NCBI GenBank assembly: GCA_003134815.1
Contig: PLCO01000012.1
Coordinates: forward strand, 92,931-156,930
Length of the DNA stretch: 64,000 bases
Origin: Acidobacteriaceae bacterium
Lineage (GTDB): Bacteria; Acidobacteriota; Terriglobia; Terriglobales; Acidobacteriaceae
Direction of reading: 5' to 3'
Both the position numbers and the translations under genes were made by a program. The notes under the pieces are model-generated. The model searched no databases and was not told the DNA's origin. It saw only the letters and a program-made list of their open reading frames with translations. How positions within the stretch are numbered: the stretch's first letter is position 1; each line of letters begins with the position of its first letter. Of the stretch, positions 18,281 to 26,905 are shown piece by piece.

Positions 18281-19012
18281 TTACTGAGAGTTGGCGACGT
18301 CTTTGTAACACACCGCTTTGAACAAATGCGCAACAGGGGTGCCCGGCTCCATACGCCTCAAGACTCCATCCTCAGCCTGATAAAGGTCAGCGCCACAAGT
18401 TCCATCAATCTTCAGGCCGTCAAACAAGACGTGAAAGCTGTTTGCACCACGCGCGCCGTACTCCACCGAAATTTGCTTTCCATCGACCGTGAACTGTCGA
18501 GTGATTCTAAACGTCACCTGTACACGCCGAGGTCTATGGTTCGGAGTGTCCATAGCCAACTCACATTCCACCGTGGTTAGTTGTGTCCACCCTTGGGCTA
18601 TGAAGTGAAAATAGCACCCTCTGTCTCCCATTTTGTCCACATTCTCTGCCGGGTGAATCGACACCGCCGGGGTTCCGTCTCCCCATAGAACGTGATCGAT
18701 AGGAAACGCCAAACCTATCGGTCCTTGGTAAGGATCTACACTGAGCTGATTTGCGCGCACGGTAAATAACTCTCCGGTGAACGCGAGGACGGGCTTTGTG
18801 GGATCGCCGTTTGAAAATGACGCGATGGTTTCGCTGCCCTTTTGCATGACGGTGAGAGCGTCACATTTGATTGCTGGCGTGTCTTGAATAGCTGACAAAT
18901 CATGAATGTCAGTCTGGTTCCCGGTACAAATGCCCTTGTACGTCAAGGGAAGATCGTTTTGGCCCCAAGCAGTTCCGGCCATCACCAGCAACACAAGAGC
19001 AAGCTTTTTCAT
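18281..19012 (-). CDS. Secreted hypothetical protein
   Basis: MKKLALVLLVMAGTAWGQ signal peptide at 19012; 4-nt ATGA overlap with the upstream gene. Confidence 0.65.
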   Translation of the reverse strand: MKKLALVLLVMAGTAWGQNDLPLTYKGICTGNQTDIHDLSAIQDTPAIKCDALTVMQKGSETIASFSNGDPTKPVLAFTGELFTVRANQLSVDPYQGPIGLAFPIDHVLWGDGTPAVSIHPAENVDKMGDRGCYFHFIAQGWTQLTTVECELAMDTPNHRPRRVQVTFRITRQFTVDGKQISVEYGARGANSFHVLFDGLKIDGTCGADLYQAEDGVLRRMEPGTPVAHLFKAVCYKDVANSQ

Positions 19013-19581
19013 AGCGAACCTACCCTTTGGGACGCGGCGGTGCGAAGCATGAACGGTTGAAGAAACTTGCGTAACTCGACACCCAAACCTTTTTCGGACC
19101 ACTCCGCCTTGCCAGCCTTGTGCCGCTGCACCCAGCCCGGCGCTGCTCCATGGCGCTGTTTATACCAATTGAAAAGCACATCGTGCTTAATGAAGAACCA
19201 AGGTCGCCCGGGAATGTCGCCAGCCGGGTCAGGAAACAGCATCCACATTTCATTTCCCCCGTAGCGCTTCCCTCCGTAGAGCTTCCAGTGAACAAGAGGA
19301 CGGCCTTTCATCTGAACCGAGCGGAGTTCTCCATCCGGTGTGCGGACTACCAGGTCCTCACCGGATAAGTCCGCTTCTGGCCGATACACTCGATAGCCGG
19401 CACGAATAAGAATGGCGGTCACCTCCGCGCGGTTTGCGGCTTCTATCGCATTGGTAGAGGCCAGCTTCTTAACGGTCATGAAAGCTGATTCGGTCGCCGC
19501 TCTCTGCCCAGGTGTCATCTCCTTCTCCATATACAACTTATAAAGGACGTTAGCAGATAAAGGAAACACCCTCCGGCCCAA
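19009..19581 (-). CDS. PD-(D/E)XK endonuclease-like protein
   Basis: AANRAEVTAILIRAGYRVYRPEADLSGEDLVVRTPDGELRSVQMKGR: E...D...QMK core as in group-I-intron-associated-type PD-(D/E)XK nucleases; probable start at an internal Met (MTPGQRAATES). Confidence 0.6.
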   Translation of the reverse strand: MGRRVFPLSANVLYKLYMEKEMTPGQRAATESAFMTVKKLASTNAIEAANRAEVTAILIRAGYRVYRPEADLSGEDLVVRTPDGELRSVQMKGRPLVHWKLYGGKRYGGNEMWMLFPDPAGDIPGRPWFFIKHDVLFNWYKQRHGAAPGWVQRHKAGKAEWSEKGLGVELRKFLQPFMLRTAASQRVGSL

Positions 19582-19721
19582 TCCGGCCGACTTCCCAGGC
19601 CTACTTGTTCGAACATGGCATGTTTGCCTTTAGTTCATCGAATATGACCGCGAATTCGGAAAGTCGCGGTATCTGCTGACTCTTCAGAAGCCGCCAGAAG
19701 CCGCCGGTTTCCAGGCGGCCC

Positions 19722-19795
19722 TGCCCGTCGGGTGGGCGAGTGATGCCGCTCCTGCCGAATAATAGGAGCGTCGGTCAGGGCGGGAAGACGAGCGC
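19722..19795. repeat. Palindromic repeat copy R1
   Basis: Shares exact 19-mer TGCCCGTCGGGTGGGCGAG, a GCTCCTG...TAGGAGC hairpin and a GGCGGGAAGACGAGCGC end with R2. Confidence 0.6.
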
Positions 19796-19826
19796 GGAGC
19801 ATAAATTGGTCTCGAAGAGACTGGCC

Positions 19827-20837
19827 CTATACATGACTCTTAGCTTTAGAAGGAACCGTACGATTCAAAACAATCGGAACCGTTTTGTACAGAACGGCCC
19901 CATGCTCGTCACGAGGAACGACATCAAATTCCTGCCGTCCGACCAAGACAATGTATCGTTCGGAGCTAAGCTCAAAACCGGCCAGACTCCCTGCCGAATA
20001 GCGATTTGCCTGCTGCTTTGCATCTATCCTTCTCTCTTCTGGTTGATCTCCATCGCGTACCAATTTCCACTCCGTGAGAACAAGTCCGGTTGCCCCTGCA
20101 ATAATGCTGTCATCGATCACAAGGCGGTCTCCAAGGATCAGATCTGTTCGTTCTCCAGCAGCGTCAGTTTTGAAGGCGTAGATACCATGCGAGAGGAGAT
20201 GAATCGCTCCCAACTTTTCGCAAGCATATTCATTCTGCGCAAAAGCAGCTTCCCATTTTTCCCGAAGCTCTTGATCGACAACGAGGCTGCGCTGAAGATG
20301 CAAAAACGCAAGAGCCACTGTGTTCCGTATAACCGCATCGTGATCCGCAAAGAGATGGTCGAATTCCGATCTGAATGATGCCAGGACCGTCGTGTAAGCC
20401 ATGACTCCCGAAAATCCACTTGTGTTCAGCTTCACCGTTTCGTCCCACCATTTCTCAAAGCGAGCGAGTGCATCGGTTGCCCTAGTTGGCATAACATTTC
20501 TGTAGATAGAAAGGTTCTTCACGGCGGCAGCTGCCTCTTTGCAGGTCTCCATCAACACGTTAGTTGAAAAAGCATCATCGCTTTCACGGCAGTGAAATAG
20601 AAACGTGCTCGCTTCTACGATGCCAACGATTCGCTTCGAGAGTGCATTCCATTCAGTCTTCAACATATACACAGTATGTCGATCCCTGAGTTCAATGTCG
20701 ATAGAAATGAGCGGCAAAGACATGATCGCAACGAACGATTCGAAAGGCAGCGCAAGCTGCGAATTGCCCGTCGGGTGGGCGAGCATAGTCGCTCCTGCTA
20801 CGCGGGAGCAACACGCCGGGTGGGAAGACGGGCGCAA
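19827..20837 (-). CDS. Hypothetical protein, possible PD-(D/E)XK-like C-terminal core
   Basis: Long ORF; TGLVLTEWKLVRDG...AKQQANRY...SSERYIVLVGR resembles an E-x-K core plus strand; likely real start near MSLPLISIDIELRD (internal). Confidence 0.5.
   Translation of the reverse strand: MRPSSHPACCSRVAGATMLAHPTGNSQLALPFESFVAIMSLPLISIDIELRDRHTVYMLKTEWNALSKRIVGIVEASTFLFHCRESDDAFSTNVLMETCKEAAAAVKNLSIYRNVMPTRATDALARFEKWWDETVKLNTSGFSGVMAYTTVLASFRSEFDHLFADHDAVIRNTVALAFLHLQRSLVVDQELREKWEAAFAQNEYACEKLGAIHLLSHGIYAFKTDAAGERTDLILGDRLVIDDSIIAGATGLVLTEWKLVRDGDQPEERRIDAKQQANRYSAGSLAGFELSSERYIVLVGRQEFDVVPRDEHGAVLYKTVPIVLNRTVPSKAKSHV
20765..20835. repeat. Palindromic repeat copy R2
   Basis: TGCCCGTCGGGTGGGCGAG...GCTCCTGctacgCGGGAGC...GGTGGGAAGACGGGCGC; outer ends GCCCGTC/GACGGGC are inverted. 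Confidence 0.6.
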
Positions 20838-20843
20838 GAAAAT

Positions 20844-20863
20844 GGGCCTGCTTACGCAGGCCC
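20844..20863 (-). terminator. Rho-independent terminator of the parB gene
   Basis: Minus strand GGGCCTGC-GTAA-GCAGGCCC followed by ATTTTCTT, just downstream of the parB stop. Confidence 0.8.
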
Positions 20864-20882
20864 AAAGTGGTACTGATTTAGG

Positions 20883-22481
20883 CTACGCCGTCCTCTTCAG
20901 CTTGGCGGATTCGGCTTTGGTGGGCGGCTTCTTCGACACTTTCGCCCTGTCCTTTGCAGCGAACTCCTGCTTGACCCTGGAAGCGATTGCGTCGGTGTCC
21001 ACCTTGTAGAGGGCAGCGGCTTCGTTCAACACCCGCGTCGTCTGCTGTCGGGCGGCGGTAAGCAGGATGGTGAGTTCCACCAACACACTGCCCAACACAC
21101 TTTCCTCGGCACGGCGCAGGTAGGCGGCAAACAGCTTGGCAATGGAGTCGCTGTCCTTCTCCCGCTTGATGCCGCGCTGCCGGGCAACGAACTCCAAACG
21201 CCGTTCCTCTACCAGCCCGGCGAGCCGTTCCACGACAAACAGCAGATCGCGCTTCATCAACCGCACAGGTACGGCGTCGGCGATGGCTGCGAGTACGCGG
21301 ACGCCGGTGGTGTTGGCGATGGCTTCCTCGCGGCGCTGCTTCTCCTGCGCGGCCTTTATCGCGGCATCGGGATCGGCCCGCCGCTGCTGCTTCTTGGGAT
21401 GATGCACCGGGCAATCGGGATTGGCGCACACCTTGCGGAGTTCGCCTTTGTCGGTGCCATCCGCAACGATGGCCTGGGTAACAAACTTGCATGTTTTGTA
21501 TTCCGGCGCTTCCTGCTGGTATTTGTTCTTCGGCTTCTCCTGCCGGATTTCTACATACTGGTTGCGAGGTACAACAGAGCTGCCTTCGGCAGGTTTGCCG
21601 TAGGCGGTCGTAATCTGTACCAGCTTCGGTTTAGCTGCCACAGTCCGCTTCACATGCGCGTCCACCTTGGCTGCATAGCAGGCCGGATCGGAGCAGGAAT
21701 CGTGCTGCGCCGCGATGCCCTCGAAGAGAAGCGTGTTGTGGCCAGTGCGCTTGGGACATTCAACGCAAGAACCCGCCTCGGGCACAAGTGTTGTATCCTC
21801 TTTCGAGAACGGCGCGGTGGCAAGCTCCAAGAGAATGTTGTGCTCGATCCATTCGCGCAGATGGCGAACGGGCAGCAGGATGCGCTTCGCCTTGCTGCCG
21901 CCCGCATAGCTCTCCTGCCAGCAAGCGGCAAGGGCCTCTTCTTGTTGCCCCGGTTGAATTTTAGCGAGCAGTAAAGCATGGCCCAAGCCGATTTCGTCCT
22001 TTGTGAAGGCTTCGACCGCTGCGGGCGCAAGCTCCGTCAAGCGAAGGCGGGAGGTTACATACCCCGGATGCTTGCCGCATTTCGCAGCAATGAGTTCGAT
22101 GGAATACTTCGGCTCCTCAAGACGCAAGAGCGCGGCGAAGCCCTGCGCCTCGTGGAGCGGATGAACGTCTTGGCGCTGGAGGTTTTCGACTAGCTGTGCC
22201 TCCAACACCTGAGCGTCGGTCATTTCGCGGATGCACACCGGCACGGTTTCTTTCTCGGCCATCGCTGCGCCGCGATACCGGCGCTCACCGAAAACGATCT
22301 CAAAGCTCCGCTCCGCGCGGGGCCGAACAAGCAAGGGCTGTAACACGCCGCTTTCGCGGATGCTGGCGGCGAGTTCCTGCATTGCATCTTCGTCGAAAGT
22401 CTTGCGCGGGTTGGTGGGCGATACGACCAGCCACCCAAGAGGCAGGTCGCGGTACTCGGACTGCGTTTGAACTGTAGTCAT
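20883..22481 (-). CDS. parB: ParB/RepB/Spo0J-family partition-like protein
   Basis: SPTNPRKTFDEDAMQELAASIRESGVLQPLLVRP...FEIVFGERRYRGA...LVENLQRQDVHPLHEA; cysteine-rich middle region as in ICE/plasmid ParB proteins. Confidence 0.88.
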   Translation of the reverse strand: MTTVQTQSEYRDLPLGWLVVSPTNPRKTFDEDAMQELAASIRESGVLQPLLVRPRAERSFEIVFGERRYRGAAMAEKETVPVCIREMTDAQVLEAQLVENLQRQDVHPLHEAQGFAALLRLEEPKYSIELIAAKCGKHPGYVTSRLRLTELAPAAVEAFTKDEIGLGHALLLAKIQPGQQEEALAACWQESYAGGSKAKRILLPVRHLREWIEHNILLELATAPFSKEDTTLVPEAGSCVECPKRTGHNTLLFEGIAAQHDSCSDPACYAAKVDAHVKRTVAAKPKLVQITTAYGKPAEGSSVVPRNQYVEIRQEKPKNKYQQEAPEYKTCKFVTQAIVADGTDKGELRKVCANPDCPVHHPKKQQRRADPDAAIKAAQEKQRREEAIANTTGVRVLAAIADAVPVRLMKRDLLFVVERLAGLVEERRLEFVARQRGIKREKDSDSIAKLFAAYLRRAEESVLGSVLVELTILLTAARQQTTRVLNEAAALYKVDTDAIASRVKQEFAAKDRAKVSKKPPTKAESAKLKRTA

Positions 22482-22563
22482 GGGGAATCTCCTATTCCGG
22501 TTGAATCTTGCGTGATGGCGCAAGCGGGCACACTCCCAAGCGCACCCGCTCAGGATGTGTGCG

Positions 22564-23574
22564 TTAGCTGGCCGCTGCGAACTGCTCAGGCTCCGTCGCC
22601 GGTTCCGCGATTTCATCAATGCGAATTGCGGCCAGAATCACGGAGGAGGTGCGCTGGATAACCTCAAGGCTCTCTGCCAGCAAGGTTGCGTTTCCGTTGT
22701 ACATCTGGATGTAATCGCTCGATGCGTTGCCCATCTCCAGGCCGATTGCCTGACCCACGATGAAAGCCACGGCCTCGGCTTCCGTCTCGCGCACGGTTGC
22801 CGTGGTGAAAGTGCGGCGCTCTGCCTTGTGCAAGAGTTCATGTGCCGTTTCGTGAACCAAGGTGACAAACTCCTCGGCCTTCGACTGGCCGGGAAGCAGG
22901 GCGATCTTGCCGCCGTAGCTCACGCCCAATGCCGGGGCGATCCGCTCGTTGAACTCAAGTGCGATGTTATGCTGTGCGAGAAAATCAATCAGCCGGTCGC
23001 GCTGTTCGCCTACTTCGCCGGAGATGTTGTGCTCGAATTCGGGCAGATCCGCACCTTCGGTCTGCTCCACGTCGAAGACATAGACAGCGCGAAAACCGAT
23101 AAGCACCGGGCGCGGCTTGGTGCTGCCATCTCCATCGTTGTTCTGAGCAGCTTCGGCGTTCTTCCGCCGATTGCCGATCATCGGCGCGAGAATCTGAACG
23201 CCCCTCTCGCCGCGCTTCACGAACCGGCCCATCTCTTTCCATGTGCCGAATCCCGCTACGCGCGTGGCCGTGGGTCGTTGCCGCGCAATGGCAACGATGT
23301 TGCCGAAGCTATAGTTATGAAACCGCGCCATCGCGGTCAGATAGGCGGCAAGTGTTTCGCTTTTGCCTGCCTCTACCTGCCGGATGAGAAAGTCCACGGC
23401 CTGCTTAATGATGAGTTGTGTTGGATTGTCTTTCTGTGCGGTCCGCCCCTGATAGGGCGAATCGCTGCGGTTGCGCTGCGCCGCATTTTTCCTGTGCGGT
23501 GCAGCTTGGCTGCTGGCTGTGCCATTGCTGGCGGTGGTGGCTGCGATGCTGGCAATGCCGTCTCTGCGCTTCAT
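22564..23574 (-). CDS. ArdC-like antirestriction protein (ssDNA-binding N-terminus plus zincin metallopeptidase)
   Basis: YSFGNIVAIARQRPTATRVAGFGTWKEMGRFVKRGERGVQILAPM; FRAVYVFDVEQTEG; LVHETAHELLHK and ETEAEAVAFIV zincin motifs; ATG at 23574 is the probable start within the longer ORF. Confidence 0.85.
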   Translation of the reverse strand: MKRRDGIASIAATTASNGTASSQAAPHRKNAAQRNRSDSPYQGRTAQKDNPTQLIIKQAVDFLIRQVEAGKSETLAAYLTAMARFHNYSFGNIVAIARQRPTATRVAGFGTWKEMGRFVKRGERGVQILAPMIGNRRKNAEAAQNNDGDGSTKPRPVLIGFRAVYVFDVEQTEGADLPEFEHNISGEVGEQRDRLIDFLAQHNIALEFNERIAPALGVSYGGKIALLPGQSKAEEFVTLVHETAHELLHKAERRTFTTATVRETEAEAVAFIVGQAIGLEMGNASSDYIQMYNGNATLLAESLEVIQRTSSVILAAIRIDEIAEPATEPEQFAAAS

Positions 23575-23632
23575 GATGATGCTCCTGCGTAGCCCCGAAG
23601 GGCCGATTGGCGTCCAAAAGCAAGAGCACCCA

Positions 23633-23824
23633 AACCAAATTTCTTTCGTTGAGTGCCCCCGCTTCATGGCTCTTCGCAACGGGCGGAGGCGGGAAGGTTC
23701 GGTCAAGGCCGCGCGTTCTCCAGCGCGTTCATCGCAGCGTAGCGGAGAGCCTTGACGGGTTCTTCCCGTCTCTGCCAGACCGTTGCCTGAAGCGGGGGCA
23801 CTGCACGAAGGAAGAAAATTGGTT
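23633..23824. repeat. Long imperfect inverted repeat / hairpin upstream of ardC-like gene
   Basis: Left arm AACCAAATTTCTTTCGTTGAGTGCCCCCGCTTCA...GGTCAAGGC pairs with the reverse complement of the right arm AACCAATTTTCTTCCTTCGTGCAGTGCCCCCGCTTCA...CGTCAAGGC; ~39-nt loop (23710-23748). Confidence 0.8.
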
Positions 23825-24050
23825 CTTTTCCTTATTGCTGTACGCTTGTTCGCACGTCAGGGAGGGGCGTTGCGGGGAAGGAACGGCACCGCTGAGGTGG
23901 GTCGTGGAAGACGCCGGCACCATTGGCGCCTGCAACGAGGGAGGAAACCTCCTCCCAACATTTCCGATCCGTGCGCGGGAAATATATCCTTGATTGATAG
24001 GCACACCCTCGCTTGTTTTTGCTGTTGGTTTTGGAATAGGAGAATTGCCC

Positions 24051-24950
24051 TTGGTCAACCTTTTGGAACTAAGAGAAGGTTCTCGCTTTGAATCTTTCTG
24101 CAAGGCCCTACTGGTCGAGAAATTCCTGCGCTTTCAAGCATTCTCACCGCCAGATGGGGCTATTGATGGTTATGACGAAGATTCAGAAACGGTCTTCCAA
24201 TTCTACTTTCCCGAACAAGCACCGCGAAAAGACAAGATTGTTGCGGACATTCAGAAGGTTCTGAGCTCTGGTGGACGTTTCAAAGCATGGGTATTAATTC
24301 TTCCCAAGGACCCGAGCCCGACGCAAACGAAATGGGTACAGGGCGCCTTCTCTGGGACTTCGATTCAGGCGGCAATATGGGGTAAAACGCGAATTGAACA
24401 ATTGCTGCGAGACTATCCTGCTGTTCGTGATGCGTTCTTCCCCACAGAAGTAAAGAAGGCTATTAGAAGGCTTGCCAAGGGGAAAAAACCATGTACTGGA
24501 GATGCCGAAGACTGGCAGGCCATCGAGGCTGAGGAATCTGTGGAACTGCGAGAACTCATGGAGCGCCTGGCGGAAGAGAGTGCAAGGAGAAAACACCGGG
24601 AGGTTTCGAGCGTCGATTTTAGTCGTGAATATGGCGAATTTAACAGTCATTTCAGGCTGTCGTCCTACGACCGGCTAAATCGGAATTTGATGGGTGACGC
24701 GAGGCAGTATCTCGAACAGAAGTTCTATGCAAGACGCCAAGGGGAATCGAAGTCGGCGCAGCGCAAACGACGAATTGACGGAATCCACGGTATAAAGCAA
24801 GCAATGAAAATTGCCGAGGAGGAGTATCGCCGAGATTTGATGATGGTCGCCGGTACTGATTCTTTGAGAGGGATGAATTCAGAGCAATTGGAATCGGTGT
24901 TTCAGCACCTCAAGAGAAGGCAAAGGCTGCATGAATCTCAACGGGCCTGA
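24051..24950 (+). CDS. Restriction-endonuclease-like hypothetical protein
   Basis: FESFCKALLVEKF...GAIDGYDEDSETVFQFYFPEQAPRKDKIVADIQKVL...WVLILPKDPSPTQTKWV is Mrr/REase-like; TTG start at 24051 preceded by AGGAG. Confidence 0.5.
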   Translation: MVNLLELREGSRFESFCKALLVEKFLRFQAFSPPDGAIDGYDEDSETVFQFYFPEQAPRKDKIVADIQKVLSSGGRFKAWVLILPKDPSPTQTKWVQGAFSGTSIQAAIWGKTRIEQLLRDYPAVRDAFFPTEVKKAIRRLAKGKKPCTGDAEDWQAIEAEESVELRELMERLAEESARRKHREVSSVDFSREYGEFNSHFRLSSYDRLNRNLMGDARQYLEQKFYARRQGESKSAQRKRRIDGIHGIKQAMKIAEEEYRRDLMMVAGTDSLRGMNSEQLESVFQHLKRRQRLHESQRA

Positions 24951-25017
24951 TGTACATTTCCGCATTTCACATATTCGCCCACCGCGACCTGCATAGGAAA
25001 GTTGCAACGAATACGCT

Positions 25018-25827
25018 ATGGATAAGAACGGATCAAACCTTGACGAAATACTGCTCAAACTTGCGCGCGCAGAGAAGCATCTTGGCGATGTCCTAACCGC
25101 ATTGGAAGGCCACAAGCGAGGGGAAGTTACTATCGCGATGGAGAAGGACGAAGTGCTCCAGGTGGCAGTTCAACGAGTGCATCTTGTTCCTAATTCATCG
25201 CCCGAAGTAAGCGCGATTGCGGGAGACTTTTTCTCAAATGTTCGCGCGGTCCTCGATTACATCGTCTGGCAGCTCGTTCTGAGCAATCCACCCAATGAAC
25301 CGGGGCCAAGCAATCAGTTTCCCATCACAGATTCATCGAAAGGATTTTCAGATCAAGTTGCTCGGAAACGCCTACGAGGTGTCGCTGAAGACGCCATAAA
25401 GATCATAGAGGCTTTACAGCCCTATCATGACCGCAACAACCCGTTGGGACTTTTGAATAGGCTTGTCAACATTGATAAGCACCAGACGCTCAACGTGGTT
25501 GCAGTTGTTGCGGACAACACGGAAGTCATCTCTCAGTCCGGCAGTTTTGCACTCATGCTGGGAGACGAAGAGTTGCGCGATGGGTCAGTGTTCGGGGACA
25601 TTGGGATACCGCTGAATCTAATTCCAAGCATGTTTCCTGATTTTGGGCAAAGACTTCCTTCCATGAAGATGCACGGAACATGTTCTTTATTTCTAGCATT
25701 CGACGATCCGACTGCCGAAAGACTGGAAGATTTCCGTGTGGATAGAACTTTGCAAAAGATCTACGCCTTCGTCAAGGAGTGTGTACTTCCCAGATTTGAT
25801 GGTTACCTCAGATCGGGGAGTAATTGA
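25018..25827 (+). CDS. Hypothetical protein
   Basis: 269-aa ORF downstream of 24950 on the same strand; VRAVLDYIVWQLVLSNPP...LLNRLVNIDKHQTLN. Confidence 0.6.
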   Translation: MDKNGSNLDEILLKLARAEKHLGDVLTALEGHKRGEVTIAMEKDEVLQVAVQRVHLVPNSSPEVSAIAGDFFSNVRAVLDYIVWQLVLSNPPNEPGPSNQFPITDSSKGFSDQVARKRLRGVAEDAIKIIEALQPYHDRNNPLGLLNRLVNIDKHQTLNVVAVVADNTEVISQSGSFALMLGDEELRDGSVFGDIGIPLNLIPSMFPDFGQRLPSMKMHGTCSLFLAFDDPTAERLEDFRVDRTLQKIYAFVKECVLPRFDGYLRSGSN

Positions 25828-25984
25828 CCTCAACGTGTTGAGTGGCGAAGTACGTGATCGCCATTGCTGAGTGCTTTGATTCCCTATCGCATCATCTATC
25901 ATGTTCCGTTTTGGTGTACCGAGGTGGCTACGCGTCACCACGAGATTTCCCAACAAACGAGTGCCTTTTCAAAGCCTTCTCGAA

Positions 25985-26785
25985 TCACGGCTGTGCAAAT
26001 ATTCCCAACGAACCCCCTTCTCTCGTAACAGGTAACGAGTACAGCGCCTCAAAGTTCGCATCAATGCTTTCATTTATCGGCGGCGGGATCTTCGTCTTCT
26101 GAATCTGTTCGAAAATCCTTGATGCCATCTGATCACACATCCTGATCATGACTCCGCCCAGAGTTTCGTTATCCACGTCGGCAGAGGAGTATACAAGTGT
26201 GATTTGATGAGGCAGGGTGTTGCCCATGTAATATCCCTTGCGGCGCTCATTGATCTCACGATGGGAATCAAGTTCGCTATCCACAACAAGCGCAATACGA
26301 TGGTGCGACGGAATCGGCCTGCTCAGATTTCGCGTAATCGTTAAATGCCAGCCAATCTGTTCTGGATTGACACCGTTCTTTATCCCGACGATCAAGTACG
26401 CCGCGAGACAAATAAAAGGTACGCCAGGAGGGCCGTAAGTGGCTGGCGGTTTCGGGGTAAAGTAGGAGACAGAGACGGCACATCTTTTCCCGAAGAGCAT
26501 CCGTGTGTTCGTGTCAACCGCGACCACGTATTCATAGGCAAACAGGGCTCGCTTTGCGGTAAATGTGCTTTTCCCATCTGACGGAATCGAAGACACGATC
26601 TTTGGCTTGCCGCTAGTCCGCTCATAGCTGCGCTCGGTTCGTGTTGATTTTGCGTCGGCGCCCACGATCTCGATTGCGTCTGTTTGCCAATCGTATGAGA
26701 CAGTAAGTGTGCGGTCGTCTCCTACGTTTACCGTACCGTAGACGGAATCCTGCCGTAACTTCGTCTTTCCCTTCTTTCGTTTCAT
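25985..26785 (-). CDS. Hypothetical protein
   Basis: 266-aa ORF with no recognised domain. Confidence 0.55.
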   Translation of the reverse strand: MKRKKGKTKLRQDSVYGTVNVGDDRTLTVSYDWQTDAIEIVGADAKSTRTERSYERTSGKPKIVSSIPSDGKSTFTAKRALFAYEYVVAVDTNTRMLFGKRCAVSVSYFTPKPPATYGPPGVPFICLAAYLIVGIKNGVNPEQIGWHLTITRNLSRPIPSHHRIALVVDSELDSHREINERRKGYYMGNTLPHQITLVYSSADVDNETLGGVMIRMCDQMASRIFEQIQKTKIPPPINESIDANFEALYSLPVTREGGSLGIFAQP

Positions 26786-26905
26786 GAAACCTCACGAGGG
26801 TCTCTTACAAAGCTAAACTCTCGGCATAAGGGCTTTCTCTCCCGTCCTGTAAATAGTTACGCGAGTGTTCCCAGCCGAGTGATCCCGGATCAGCGGCAAC
26901 GGATG

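Noticed and set aside
22555-23592. 345-aa plus-strand ORF
   Set aside because: Antisense to the ArdC-like gene, whose zincin motifs are clear.
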